DNA of 64,000 bases from Bogoriella caseilytica (GCF_003752405.1 NZ_RKHK01000001.1:1984001-2048000); one strand, 5' to 3'; shown: positions 41,676-51,324, counted from the stretch's first letter. Notes: a model not told the origin generated them from the sequence alone. Program-made: numbers and translations.

Positions 41676-44033
41676 TCAGTCCTGAACTCGGAAGGTCTCG
41701 GGCCCGGCAGCGAGGGCGCCCGCCCGCTCCAGGGCTGCCGCGGCGTCCAGCTCTCCCCAGGTGAGATGGAAGCGGAACTCGTGAAAGCCGCCGGCATCAG
41801 CGCGGAAGTTCGTCTCCCATGTGGTGTTGATGGCCCAGGCGGCAACATCGCGCTGGTTAGCGCGCGCATCCGGGCCGGAGTGCAGGCACACGGTCCGATG
41901 TTCGATCCCTCCCAGTGCGATCAACGGCGTATCCGGCGTCGCCACTGCCACAGCAAAGCCGCCGGCCTCTTGGACGAAACCGCGTTGCACCAGCATGTAG
42001 TCCTGCAGTGTGCCGGCGATCTGATCGATCGCCGGACGCAGTAGCGCACCGGTCTTGTCCACCCAGAGTGTGCCAGGCTCGGTCGGGCCGAAGGGCAGCG
42101 GGAGGAGCAGATTCTCGGCTTCCCAGCTCCCCGCCGCGCGGAAGGTGACGGAGACACTCAGGAGCGGGTCGATCATCGAGCACTCCACGCCCACTCTCAG
42201 ATGCTCGAATCCGGGCAGTTCCATGAGCAGTTCGGCTCGCGAGACGAGTGGGCCACGAGAGGTGACGCGCGCTGCGGTGACTGACGCGGTGGTCATGCTG
42301 GCGGCGGCAGGTGATCTGTTGCGACCCGAGTTCGCCCGTGGGCTGACCGGGTCGGCGCCGCTCTCCCAGCGGGAGTGCACCGCCGCGAAGGGCGCCGCAC
42401 CGCGCAGGATGCTGGCGCCCCGCGAGGGATCCACCGCCTCGACGATTCCGTTCTCCGGGTCCAGCACCAGGCGAAGGTGGCGTGCCTCGAGGACGTGGTC
42501 ATCGACTGGGGCAGCGCTCACATCGTGCACCCGGTCCACTCCCGCGATCCGGGCGTGCTTCCACGGTTGTTCCCGCACGTCGATCACGGTGTCTGCGCCG
42601 GGCGCCATCTCGAGTTCGACGAGCAACTCCACACCTCGAGCCACCGGGCGGCTCTGGCAACGGAGCGCCTTGCCCTGGTGAAAGGCGACCGGCTCGGTGC
42701 CGGGGTGGGCCAGGAGCCAGTCGTCGACGTGGATGCGCAGCATCGAGAGTGTGGTCGTGGTGGTGTTGACGGCCCGGTAGCGCAGCGTGGTGTGCCGTGG
42801 CGGCAAGAGCGACTCCCCGGCGACAGCCCGGGCTCGGGTGAGCGCACCGGTGGCCGCCGCATGCGCCTTGGCCGCCACCGACGTTTTCGCGACATCCTGG
42901 GCCACGACCTCGGTCGACCATGGCATCAGCACCGAGTGCGAGTGCCCCCAGGTGTGCTCGGCGTACAGCGCCAACTGCTGCTGTGCCTCGGCGACCTGCG
43001 CCGAGATGTCGGCTCCGGAGACGGCAGCCAGGGCGCGGGCACGTTCCAGTCGGTTGTGGGCGTCCCGAGCGATGCGAAGCTCACGAGGAGTCGAGGCGAC
43101 GCCATCGGCCCACCAGTCGGTCCAGTCGCCGCGCTCGGTGGGGATGTCGTGGAAGGCTTCCTCGGCACGGAGAGCCTGGAAGAACTCTTCCGCGGTGGAC
43201 AGCACCACGCGGACGCCCTCGGGATGCCTGTCGTTCCAATCCTGCACCGCCGCGGTGAGCTCGACGTCTGGTGGGGCGTTGTCCGAGGCCGCGCCGGAGA
43301 TCAGTGCCGGGACGATCGAGTACGGGTAGTCGCGCTCGGTGAGCTCGGTGAGGTAGCGCCCCAGGCGGTCCTCCCGCATCTGCGCCGAGGCGGAGGCGCC
43401 GCGGGCGTCGTAGGCGTCCCGGATGGTGTAGCTCATGGCACCCCGCGGGCAGAAGCCGAGATCATTGCCGAGCTGATAGTGCGGTGCCACCCAGGCGAGA
43501 ACCCGACCGCCACCGGGGCCCTCCCACCAGAATGCCCGCTGGTCCGTGCCGCCGGGAGCGAGGCCGTGGTGGGTGTGGATACTCGCGAAGAGCTGGTCCA
43601 CTCCGTGCTGGGCCAGGATGTCGGCGTATCCCCAGGAGTAGCCATTGATGTCGGCCGTGAGGGCAGTGCGTAGCGGGTGGTCGTGCGCGGCGAACCACCG
43701 GGCCGCTCGTGCCGTGACCGACGCCAAGGTAGTGGCGTCCAGCAGCTCGGTCATGTTCAGGTAGCTCGCCGAACCACCCACCCGCCCCGTCCGGATCAGC
43801 TCCGACATCTCGGCGATCTCGCCGTCGTCCGCAGCCGCCAGGAACTGCTCCAGCTGCCAGAAGTTCTCCAGCTGCCAGCGGTATTCCGGTGCCGTGTGGC
43901 ACGCCCGGATCACCTCGTGCAGGAAGTCCGCGTGGGCGCGGGCCACCTCGGCTCGGGGTGAGGTGTACCCGATATCGGTGTGCGAGTGCGGAATGAGGTG
44001 GACGGTGCGCGGAGGTGTGGCAGTGGCAGACAT
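41676..44033 (-). CDS. GH38 family alpha-mannosidase
   Basis: 785 residues from ATG 44033 (GCGAGG upstream). The N-terminal zinc motif HLIPHSHTDIGYT (H16, H18, D20) and TADINGYSWGYADIL (D128, likely nucleophile/metal ligand) define GH38. A middle domain with AEHTWGHSHSVLMPW (further His ligand) and a C-terminal beta domain with a YRAVNTTTTTLSMLRIHVDD strand follow. No signal peptide, so it cleaves imported alpha-mannosides in the cytoplasm. Confidence 0.87.
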   Translation of the reverse strand: MSATATPPRTVHLIPHSHTDIGYTSPRAEVARAHADFLHEVIRACHTAPEYRWQLENFWQLEQFLAAADDGEIAEMSELIRTGRVGGSASYLNMTELLDATTLASVTARAARWFAAHDHPLRTALTADINGYSWGYADILAQHGVDQLFASIHTHHGLAPGGTDQRAFWWEGPGGGRVLAWVAPHYQLGNDLGFCPRGAMSYTIRDAYDARGASASAQMREDRLGRYLTELTERDYPYSIVPALISGAASDNAPPDVELTAAVQDWNDRHPEGVRVVLSTAEEFFQALRAEEAFHDIPTERGDWTDWWADGVASTPRELRIARDAHNRLERARALAAVSGADISAQVAEAQQQLALYAEHTWGHSHSVLMPWSTEVVAQDVAKTSVAAKAHAAATGALTRARAVAGESLLPPRHTTLRYRAVNTTTTTLSMLRIHVDDWLLAHPGTEPVAFHQGKALRCQSRPVARGVELLVELEMAPGADTVIDVREQPWKHARIAGVDRVHDVSAAPVDDHVLEARHLRLVLDPENGIVEAVDPSRGASILRGAAPFAAVHSRWESGADPVSPRANSGRNRSPAAASMTTASVTAARVTSRGPLVSRAELLMELPGFEHLRVGVECSMIDPLLSVSVTFRAAGSWEAENLLLPLPFGPTEPGTLWVDKTGALLRPAIDQIAGTLQDYMLVQRGFVQEAGGFAVAVATPDTPLIALGGIEHRTVCLHSGPDARANQRDVAAWAINTTWETNFRADAGGFHEFRFHLTWGELDAAAALERAGALAAGPETFRVQD

Positions 44034-44049
44034 CGGAGTACCTCGCAGG

Positions 44050-45222
44050 TCAGGAGTTGGCGGCAGCCGGGCTCGCCACGGCGACCGCGCGGCCCTCAAC
44101 GTGGGCTTCCGCGGCTGCGGCTGCCAGGCGATGGGTCATGGCTGCCTCGTGGGGGTTGGCAGTGGCGAACCGATCACCCAGGGCGCCCGCACGCTCGGCG
44201 AGGAAGCACGCCCACATCTGCAAGATGGCGTCGGAGAAGCCGAACTCGAAGATCCCGCCCGTGACCGTCGGCCAGGCTGACTGGCTGCCGGCATCGATCT
44301 GCTGCCAGGACTGCTCGGTGCCCCCGCCCGGGATCGCGATCTTCGCGAAGAGCTCGACCCGCTTCGGGTTCTTGGTACTGAAGCGGACCCCGCCGTCCAT
44401 GCCCACGACCTCGAGCAGCCAGGTGTTCTTCTCGCCCGGAGCGATGCGCTTGGTCTCCACCGTCATGGGGAAGGACGAGCCTGCTGAGTCGACGCGGCAG
44501 TGCAGGACGGCGTTGTCCCAGGTGTCGCAGGCAACCGGGGTGCCGTCCGGCCCGGGGCGTTCGGTGACGATGTTCTCCAGGTCGGCGTACACCGTGCTGG
44601 GAACCCATCCGAGCCGCAGCGGCACATGCCAGGCGTGCAGGCCGAGGTCGTTCATCACCCCGGCGGCGCCGCAGGTGGCCACTTGGCGCTTCCAGTTGAT
44701 GGGCTTGTGCACATCGAGGTCACTGGAGTGCAGGAAGGCGCTGCGGACTGAGACGATGCGTCCCAGGGCGCCGGAGGCAATGGTCTGGTAGGCGAGTTGC
44801 GCTCCCGGGAAGTACGGCATCTCGCTGGAGCAGCGGACGAAGACCTCGGGGTGTGCGGCAGCGGCGTCCAGGATCGATTCGGCTGCGGCGCCGTCGATGC
44901 CGAAGGGCTTCTCCGCGAGCAGGTCCTTGCCGGCGCGGATCACGTCCGCATAGATGCTCTCGTGCAGGTCATGCCGCACGGCGACGTAGACGACGTCGAT
45001 CTCATCCGAGGCCAGCAGCTCGTGGTAGTCCGTGGTGAGCTGGGTGACCGTCTCGATCTGCCGGAACCAGTCCAGGGCCTCGGGCCGGATGTCGCAGACG
45101 GCCGTCAGGCGGGGGCACACCGGATGATCGATGAGTGCGGGCCATCGGCCGAGTGCGGCGGCAAGTTCACGTCCCATGAGTCCGCCACCGATGATGCCGA
45201 CGCGCACCTCGGCGCCGTTCAT
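44050..45222 (-). CDS. Gfo/Idh/MocA family oxidoreductase
   Basis: 390 residues. Rossmann motif VGIIGGGLMGREL (residues ~8-20) and the family motif AEKPFG (catalytic Lys) with the C-terminal alpha/beta domain (MNDLGLHAWHVP). It oxidises or reduces a sugar with NAD(P), or acts as an oxidative glycosidase as some members do. The start at 45222 overlaps the aldolase stop by 4 nt. Confidence 0.9.
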   Translation of the reverse strand: MNGAEVRVGIIGGGLMGRELAAALGRWPALIDHPVCPRLTAVCDIRPEALDWFRQIETVTQLTTDYHELLASDEIDVVYVAVRHDLHESIYADVIRAGKDLLAEKPFGIDGAAAESILDAAAAHPEVFVRCSSEMPYFPGAQLAYQTIASGALGRIVSVRSAFLHSSDLDVHKPINWKRQVATCGAAGVMNDLGLHAWHVPLRLGWVPSTVYADLENIVTERPGPDGTPVACDTWDNAVLHCRVDSAGSSFPMTVETKRIAPGEKNTWLLEVVGMDGGVRFSTKNPKRVELFAKIAIPGGGTEQSWQQIDAGSQSAWPTVTGGIFEFGFSDAILQMWACFLAERAGALGDRFATANPHEAAMTHRLAAAAAEAHVEGRAVAVASPAAANS

Positions 45223-46061
45223 CGTGCGTGCTCCTCGATGATGGCCAGGGCTTCGTCGACGCCGGCGCCCTCGTGCACCGTCGCCATCAGGGCGGCAGTG
45301 ACGCCCGCCGGGCTGCGGTGCTGGATGATGTTGCGTCCGTAGACGATGCCGCGCGCTCCGGCCCGGAGTACCGCATGCGTGCGCTCGAGCAAAGTGCGGT
45401 CGTCCACGCGGCCCCCGCCTCGGACCAGCACGGGGACCTCCCCGGCGACCTCGATGACGCGCCCGTACTCGGCGAGGTCGTCCGAGGGGTCGGCCTTGAT
45501 CAGATCCGCGCCGAGTTCGACGGCCTGGCGCACCAGCGCGGTGATGCGGTCGATGTCGCCGTCGACCATGTACCCACCGGCCGTGGCGTTGTCCTGCATG
45601 ACCAGCGGCTCGATCATCAAGGGCATGCCGAGCCGGGTGGCGTCCTCGCGCAGCGCCATGATGGACCGGATGTTGGCCTCGCGGATATCGGGGCGGCCAG
45701 GCAGCTGCATGAGGTTGACGCAGACCGCGACGGCGTCGAGGCGCACGGCGACCTCGATCGCGTTCGGCACGTGATGGCTGAAGAGGTGCTCATCGAGCGG
45801 ATTGCCGTACACGTTGGCAACGTCGGTGCGCATGACGAGCGCTGGCTTGGTGCGTTGCGGAATGCGCTGGAGCAATGGGGCCTGACCCATGGTCAGCTGG
45901 ACGGCGTCCGGCCCGGCCTCGGCCAGTGTGCGCACTGTCGCGGGCATGTCGGCAATGCCGGCGAGGAACGACGGCTCGCCAAAGAAGCCATGGTCCACGG
46001 CCACGTCGAGAGCGCGTCCGGAAGTGGGATGGAACAGCCGGTTGAGGCGATAGGGAGTCAC
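45219..46061 (-). CDS. Class I aldolase (DhnA/LsrF/FBA-I type)
   Basis: 280 residues from GTG 46061. ALDVAVDHGFFGEP at the N-terminus and VELGADLIKADPSDD (Schiff-base Lys) with GIVYGRNIIQH at the phosphate site identify the DhnA-type class I aldolases. It may split fructose-1,6-bisphosphate or a related ketose phosphate into trioses, which would complete the pathway begun by the kinase-isomerase fusion encoded divergently at 46190. Confidence 0.82.
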   Translation of the reverse strand: MTPYRLNRLFHPTSGRALDVAVDHGFFGEPSFLAGIADMPATVRTLAEAGPDAVQLTMGQAPLLQRIPQRTKPALVMRTDVANVYGNPLDEHLFSHHVPNAIEVAVRLDAVAVCVNLMQLPGRPDIREANIRSIMALREDATRLGMPLMIEPLVMQDNATAGGYMVDGDIDRITALVRQAVELGADLIKADPSDDLAEYGRVIEVAGEVPVLVRGGGRVDDRTLLERTHAVLRAGARGIVYGRNIIQHRSPAGVTAALMATVHEGAGVDEALAIIEEHAR

Positions 46062-46152
46062 GTGCGGTCCTTGTCCGTCGTTGGGGGATCGCGGCTGCGC
46101 GCCACGAGGAAGGAGGTGCGATCTGGCCAGCCGTGTGCCACAGTAGTGCAGC

Positions 46153-46168
46153 GAAACAACGTTGTCTA
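46153..46168. promoter_or_regulatory. LacI-type operator B
   Basis: GAAACAACGTTGTCTA has the perfect core ACAACGTTGT and lies in the 128-bp gap between the leftward aldolase operon and the rightward kinase-isomerase gene, 22 bp before the latter's start. Confidence 0.75.
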
Positions 46169-46189
46169 TCGAGAAGAAGGAACCTCAGG

Positions 46190-48184
46190 ATGCGCAGAGT
46201 TGCGGTCGCGGGGCACGTCTGCCTTGACCTGGTCCCGCGGCAGTTGCCGCACGGTGGCTTGACGCCGGGGTCACTCGTCGAGGTGGGTCATCTCGACATC
46301 TCGCTCGGGGGGAGTGTGGCCAACACCGCCCGGACACTCCAGCAACTCGGTCACCCTGTGCGGGCCTGCGCGACGATCGGAGATGACGATCTTGCTGACG
46401 TGCTCCGCAAGCGGCTCTCGGGCCCGCTGGTGCAGGCCGATCTCACGCAGGTTCCGGCGACCACCTCGTACAGCCTCGTGGTGGAGCCCGGTGGGCAGGA
46501 CCGTGCCTTCTGGCACCATGTGGGCGCCAACGCAGACTTCGATCCCGGCGTGCTCGACCTGGGTGACGCGGAGATCCTGCACCTGGGGTATCCCTCACTC
46601 CTGCCCGGGCTGCTCGTTGACGAGGGCGAACCGCTGCTTGCGCTCCTGCGACGTGCGCGAGCGCAGGGAGTGACCACGTCCGTCGACCTGGCGGTGGTCA
46701 GTGCTGCTGATCTCGTCAGCGGGCCCGACTGGGAGCGGCTCCTGCCGGCGCTGGCGGCGCAGTGCGACGTCCTCTCGCCAAGCCTGGCCGACCTGCAGTC
46801 GATCCTCCCGGCGGGCGCGCATTCGGCGGCCTCCTGTGCGGACCAGCTCGTGCGGTGGGGTGCAGGGGTCGTCGTGGTCTCCGATGGCGAGGCCGGCCTG
46901 GCCCTGCGCGCCGGAACGGCAGGCCGGCTGCGGGAGGGGGGCGCTGCTCTTGCGCCCCTGAGCGCATCCTGGGCCGGCGCCGCCATCGATCAGACTGCGG
47001 TGACTGTGGATCACGTCGTGACCACCAACGGTGCCGGTGATGCCGTCAGCGCGGCGGTGCTCTATGCCCTCTCGGTAGGACTCTCCCCCGTGCAGGCCGG
47101 CGCGCTGATGGCCGCAGTGGCTGCCGCTGTGGTCTCAGGGGGCACGCCCGATGCGCGCGCCATCGCGCGCCTTGGCCTCCTGAGCGCCGGATCGGGACCC
47201 ATCCCGATCGGTGCCAACCAGCCCTCTGCGCGCTTCTATCGCGGAGGGTCGCAGATCGCGGGCTTCCGCGGGCAGCAGCACGTGGACGATCACACTCCAG
47301 AGGACTGGGTGGCCTCCACCGTGGAGGTCCGCGGCCAGGAACCGGTGGGGCTGACCCGGCTGCCCGATGGCCGCCTCCTGCGTGAGGCCATTGCGGAGGA
47401 TCCAGAGCGCTGGTTGGGGCGGGAGCACGCCGCGCGTTTTGGCGCCGACACCAAGCTCCTGGTCAAGCTCCTGGACGCTGGTCAACGGCTACCGGTCCAC
47501 GCGCACCCGGGGGGTGAGTTCGCCCAGCACGCTCTGGGGGTCTCCCATGGCAAGGCGGAAGCCTGGTACATCCTGACGCCTGGAACGGTGTATCTGGGGT
47601 TGCGCGAGTCGATCGGGCGGGAGGCGATGGCGGATCTCGTCGCCCGGCAAGAGACCGAGACGATGCTTGAGTTGCTGCACGAGATCCAGGTCGAAGCGGG
47701 GGACTGCGTGTACGTCCCGCCAGGCACCCTGCATGCGATCGGGGAGGGCATCCTTCTCGTGGAGGTGCAGGAGCCGGAGGATCTCTCCATCTTGCTGGAG
47801 TGGCGAGGCTTTGATCTCGACGGCGCCGCCGAGGGGCATCTGGGGCTCGGCTTTGACCGCGCACTGGGTGCCGTGGACCTCTCGGCCATGTCCGACGAGC
47901 GCGTGTCGGCCCTGGTCGCCCGTGCACCGGCTACCGGGCCATGGCTGCCGGAAGAAGCCGAGTCCTTCTTCCGGCTCGAGGTCCATCAGGTTGCTGGCAC
48001 GGTGCCGCTCGACGATGGGTATGCCGTCATGGTCGGCCTGGAGGGCGAGGTGCAACTCGGCGCATCCGGTTGTCTGCCGACCGCACTTGCCGCCGGCCGG
48101 GTGGCGCTCGTCCCCGCCGCTGCGCGGGGCCGATGGCTGGCCGGCACGGGTCGTGTGATCGTGTTGCGGCCGCCGGCCTCCTGA
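46190..48184 (+). CDS. Fused PfkB sugar kinase / type I phosphomannose isomerase
   Basis: 664 residues from ATG 46190 (AAGGA upstream). Residues 1-330 are a PfkB kinase: glycine motif SLGGSVANTARTLQQLG (38-54), phosphate-accepting loop TTNGAGDAVSAAVLYAL with catalytic D284. After a short linker, residues ~345-664 are a zinc ManA: LLDAGQRLPVHAHPGGEFAQ (H437, H439), GKAEAWYIL (E457), DCVYVPPGTLHAIGEG (H515) and LLVEVQEPEDLSILLEW. The N-terminal ManA strands are partly shortened. One chain could phosphorylate a hexose and interconvert mannose-6-P and fructose-6-P, or make fructose bisphosphate. Followed by the LacI gene (78 bp). Confidence 0.88.
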   Translation: MRRVAVAGHVCLDLVPRQLPHGGLTPGSLVEVGHLDISLGGSVANTARTLQQLGHPVRACATIGDDDLADVLRKRLSGPLVQADLTQVPATTSYSLVVEPGGQDRAFWHHVGANADFDPGVLDLGDAEILHLGYPSLLPGLLVDEGEPLLALLRRARAQGVTTSVDLAVVSAADLVSGPDWERLLPALAAQCDVLSPSLADLQSILPAGAHSAASCADQLVRWGAGVVVVSDGEAGLALRAGTAGRLREGGAALAPLSASWAGAAIDQTAVTVDHVVTTNGAGDAVSAAVLYALSVGLSPVQAGALMAAVAAAVVSGGTPDARAIARLGLLSAGSGPIPIGANQPSARFYRGGSQIAGFRGQQHVDDHTPEDWVASTVEVRGQEPVGLTRLPDGRLLREAIAEDPERWLGREHAARFGADTKLLVKLLDAGQRLPVHAHPGGEFAQHALGVSHGKAEAWYILTPGTVYLGLRESIGREAMADLVARQETETMLELLHEIQVEAGDCVYVPPGTLHAIGEGILLVEVQEPEDLSILLEWRGFDLDGAAEGHLGLGFDRALGAVDLSAMSDERVSALVARAPATGPWLPEEAESFFRLEVHQVAGTVPLDDGYAVMVGLEGEVQLGASGCLPTALAAGRVALVPAAARGRWLAGTGRVIVLRPPAS

Positions 48185-48262
48185 AGCTGTCGCGGGTGAG
48201 GCGCCGAGTTCCCTCGCGTCGCGGCTTGTATCGTGTTGCCGACTTGCTCCAGGGAGGCGCAC

Positions 48263-49261
48263 ATGAACCGCGGTCCGACGATGGTCGATGTCGCCGAGGC
48301 GGCCTCGGTGTCCCTCAAGACTGTGTCGCGGTACATCAACGGTGCCACGAACATCGACCCCAAGCTGGCAGAGCGGATCCGGGAAGCAGTGCTGGCGCTC
48401 GGCTACCGGCGCAACCTGGCAGCGGCCAGTATCCGCCCGGGCTGGACGAGCCGCATGCTCGGTTTGATCATCGGCGACCTCGGGAACCCGTACTACTCCA
48501 CGCTGGCCCGGGGGGTGGAACGTGAGGTCCACGAACGTGGCTACCTCTTGACCACGGCCAGCTCCGACGAGAACGGCCAACGTCATGACGAACTCATCGA
48601 CCGCATGCTCGAGCAGCGAGTGGATGGTCTGATCATCGTCCCGCCCTACACAGGCGGGCGGCCATGGAACGAGCTTCGCCCACCACTGCCCCCGAGGGTG
48701 CTCGTCGACCGCCCGGCACCAGAGGGTGATGGCTACAGCGTGCTCGCCGACAACGCCCGGGGCGCAGCCTCCGCCACAGAGGTGTTGCTGGCCGAGGGCG
48801 CCACCCGCATCGCCTTCGTGGGCGACTCCGAGTTGATCTCCACCATGGCGGAGCGACGTCAGGGATACGAGGAGGCGTTGCTGGCCGCAGGTCTGGAGGT
48901 CGATCTCTCCCTGGTGGACCACGGGGTGCACACCGATGAGCAGGCGGCGGGAGCGGTGCAGAGGCTCCTGGACGACCACGGCGCTGATGCGATCTTCGCG
49001 GCGAACAACCGAGCCGCCATTGGTGCTCTGCGTGCCTTCCGGGCCCGCGGTGCGCGCGTTCCCCTGGTGGGCTTCGACGACTTTGAGTCTGCCGAGTTGA
49101 CCTCACCACCCACGACCGTTGTCAGTCACGACATCGCGCACATGGGCGCCGTCGCGGCCGGCACCCTCCTCACACTCCTCGATGGAGGGGTCCCCGCTGA
49201 GCAGACGACTGTCCTTCCGGTGACCTTGCAGCGGCGAGGGTCCGAGCTGCGCGTCCAGTAA
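48263..49261 (+). CDS. LacI-family transcriptional regulator
   Basis: 332 residues from ATG 48263 (AGGGAGG upstream). The HTH MVDVAEAASVSLKTVSRYI with hinge helix NLAAASIRPGWT is followed by the periplasmic-binding-protein-like core (LGLIIGDLGNPYYSTLARGV, FAANNRAAIGALRAF, VPLVGFDDFESAEL). The best candidate to bind the three ACAACGTTGT sites, because it lies between two of them and the site is of LacI type (central CG, 14-16 bp). Confidence 0.92.
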   Translation: MNRGPTMVDVAEAASVSLKTVSRYINGATNIDPKLAERIREAVLALGYRRNLAAASIRPGWTSRMLGLIIGDLGNPYYSTLARGVEREVHERGYLLTTASSDENGQRHDELIDRMLEQRVDGLIIVPPYTGGRPWNELRPPLPPRVLVDRPAPEGDGYSVLADNARGAASATEVLLAEGATRIAFVGDSELISTMAERRQGYEEALLAAGLEVDLSLVDHGVHTDEQAAGAVQRLLDDHGADAIFAANNRAAIGALRAFRARGARVPLVGFDDFESAELTSPPTTVVSHDIAHMGAVAAGTLLTLLDGGVPAEQTTVLPVTLQRRGSELRVQ

Positions 49262-49289
49262 CTCTCCGGTAACAGCTCGTGAGAGCTGG

Positions 49290-49318
49290 TTGTCATCGGT
49301 CCACCCAGGGGGTATGTT
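49290..49318 (+). promoter_or_regulatory. Promoter of the sugar ABC transporter operon
   Basis: TTGTCA (49290-49295), a 17-nt spacer and TATGTT (49313-49318). The operator C palindrome starts 6 nt behind the -10, over the expected transcription start, the classical repressor position. Confidence 0.7.
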
Positions 49319-49324
49319 TCACCG

Positions 49325-49338
49325 AAACAACGTTGTTT
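49325..49338. promoter_or_regulatory. LacI-type operator C
   Basis: AAACAACGTTGTTT is a perfect 14-bp palindrome and the best of the three sites. It precedes the permease gene. Confidence 0.82.
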
Positions 49339-49367
49339 TGATCCAGATGGGCGGTACGTCTCACGTG

Positions 49368-50330
49368 ATGATCGAAGCCCGCGAGCGCAAGCTCGAGCGG
49401 AACCGCAGCCAGCCGAGGACCAGGACGATGCGTCCGGACCGAAGCATCCTGGTCCTGGCGCTACCGGCATTGGCCTTCTTCGCCGTCTTCAGCTACGGGC
49501 CGATGGTGGGAGCCATCGTGGCCTTCAAGGACTTCAACGTCGTTGAGGGAATCTTCGGCAGCCCATGGAACGGCTTGGAGAACTTCCGCTTCTTCTTCGA
49601 GTCGGGCAACGCCGGCCGGGTCATCCGGAACACGTTGATCCTCAACGCACTCTTCATCGGCGGCACGATCACTGCGGGAATGGCCATGGCGGTCATGATC
49701 AACGAGATCAGATTCCGGCTGCTGAAGCGGACTGCGCAGTCCGTCATCTTCCTGCCGTACTTCATCTCGCCGATCGTGATCAGCGTGATGCTGCAAGCCT
49801 TTCTCTCCGGCTTCGGCGGCAGTGGCGGCGTCGTCAACAACATGCTCGGCGGCCTGGGCATCTCGCCCGTGTCCTGGTACACGGAACCAGGAGCCTGGCC
49901 GTGGATTCTGACCATCGTGAAGATCTGGCAGCTGGCGGGATACACCTCGATCATTTACCTCGCCGCGATGACCGCGATCCCGCCCGATGTCTATGAGGCC
50001 GCTGTCCTCGACGGCGCATCCCGCTGGAAGATCGCGCTCCGCGTGACGGTGCCGCTCATCATGCCGGTGACCGTGATCCTTCTGATCCTCCAGGTCGGGC
50101 GCATTTTCATGGGTGACTTCGGCACCATCTACGCGATCATCGGCGACAACGGGACGTTGTTCCCGACCACGGACGTGATCGACACCTACGTGTTCCGTGC
50201 GCTGCGTACCAGTGGAAACCTGGGAATGACCGCCGCCGTGGGTCTCTTCCAGTCGGTCGTCGGATTCATCCTCATTGCTGCTACGGCACTGATCGCCCGT
50301 CGCGTCAGCCGAAAGTCAGGAGGCTTCTGA
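49368..50330 (+). CDS. Sugar ABC transporter permease (LplB/UgpA-like)
   Basis: 320 residues from ATG 49368; GTG 49365, ATG 49347 (which would sit within 9 nt of the operator) and ATG 49428 are alternatives. Six membrane helices, with the EAA loop EAAVLDGASRWKIALRVTVP facing the ATPase. The ATPase gene is not in this operon, so a shared MsmK-like ATPase elsewhere must serve it. Oligosaccharide importers of this type are common in Gram-positives. Confidence 0.88.
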   Translation: MIEARERKLERNRSQPRTRTMRPDRSILVLALPALAFFAVFSYGPMVGAIVAFKDFNVVEGIFGSPWNGLENFRFFFESGNAGRVIRNTLILNALFIGGTITAGMAMAVMINEIRFRLLKRTAQSVIFLPYFISPIVISVMLQAFLSGFGGSGGVVNNMLGGLGISPVSWYTEPGAWPWILTIVKIWQLAGYTSIIYLAAMTAIPPDVYEAAVLDGASRWKIALRVTVPLIMPVTVILLILQVGRIFMGDFGTIYAIIGDNGTLFPTTDVIDTYVFRALRTSGNLGMTAAVGLFQSVVGFILIAATALIARRVSRKSGGF

Positions 50331-50334
50331 TCCC

Positions 50335-51291
50335 ATGAACACGACGACAGCAATCACCCCGACCGTCATCGAAGCCACGAGCGAGACCACGCCGGCGCAG
50401 CGCCGACGGCGGCCAGAACGCCGTGTGCGCGGTATGTGGCGTGAGCCCTTCGTGGCGGTGAGCACGCTGACGGTCACGATCTACGCCCTGGCCTGTGTGG
50501 TCCCGCTCTGGATCATCTTCTCGTCGTCGCTGACCGCGGAGCGGACCCTGGTGCGGACCGGCTTCAGTCTCTGGCCGACGGACTTTTCCCTGGAGGCGTA
50601 CCAAGTTCTCTTCTCCGGCAGTGAGACGCTGGTCAACGCCTACTTCTCCACCCTGTTCATCACGGTGGTGGGAACCGCCGGCGCAGTCATGGCCACACTC
50701 GGGATGGCGTGGGTGATCTCGCGTCGCACGGTCATGGCGCGGCGCCTCATGGTGGTGGTCTACATTCCGATGGTCTTCAGCGGTGGCCTGGTCCCGCTGT
50801 ACATCCTCGTCACCCAGGTGCTGCAACTACGGAACACCTACTGGGCGGTGATCCTTCCGCTTCTGGTCTCGCCGTTCCTGGTCTTCGTGGCGATGGCCTT
50901 CTTCAGGAGCATTCCGGAGTCCGTTCTCGAATCGGCCCGGATCGACGGCGCCAACGAGCTGCGCACCTTCTTTGCCATCGTGCTTCCCATTGCGAAACCG
51001 ATCGTCGCCGTCATCGCACTCTTCTACGCAGTGGCGTACTGGAACGAGTGGTTCTTCCCGCTGTTGTTCATCAGCGACCAGGAGCTGCGGCCACTGCAGT
51101 TGCTCTTGCAGAACATGATCGGAAACCTCAACGCCGCCCAGGCGTTGCAGCCAACCTCAGGCGTTCAAGCGCCCGTCTACCAGCTCAGGATGGCGCTGAC
51201 CGTCGTGACCATCGGTCCCATCATTCTCGCCTACCCGTTCGTCCAGCGCTTCTTCGTCACCGGACTCACGCTCGGTGCGACGAAGGGCTGA
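50335..51291 (+). CDS. Sugar ABC transporter permease (YtcP/UgpE-like)
   Basis: 318 residues with a charged Thr/Arg-rich N-terminal tail, six membrane helices and the EAA loop ESARIDGANELRTFFAIVLP. TCAGGAGG precedes the ATG. Pairs with the permease encoded 4 bp upstream. Confidence 0.9.
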   Translation: MNTTTAITPTVIEATSETTPAQRRRRPERRVRGMWREPFVAVSTLTVTIYALACVVPLWIIFSSSLTAERTLVRTGFSLWPTDFSLEAYQVLFSGSETLVNAYFSTLFITVVGTAGAVMATLGMAWVISRRTVMARRLMVVVYIPMVFSGGLVPLYILVTQVLQLRNTYWAVILPLLVSPFLVFVAMAFFRSIPESVLESARIDGANELRTFFAIVLPIAKPIVAVIALFYAVAYWNEWFFPLLFISDQELRPLQLLLQNMIGNLNAAQALQPTSGVQAPVYQLRMALTVVTIGPIILAYPFVQRFFVTGLTLGATKG

Positions 51292-51324
51292 GAGGCCTGT
51301 TCGTCCCTGATGAAAGGAAATCTC

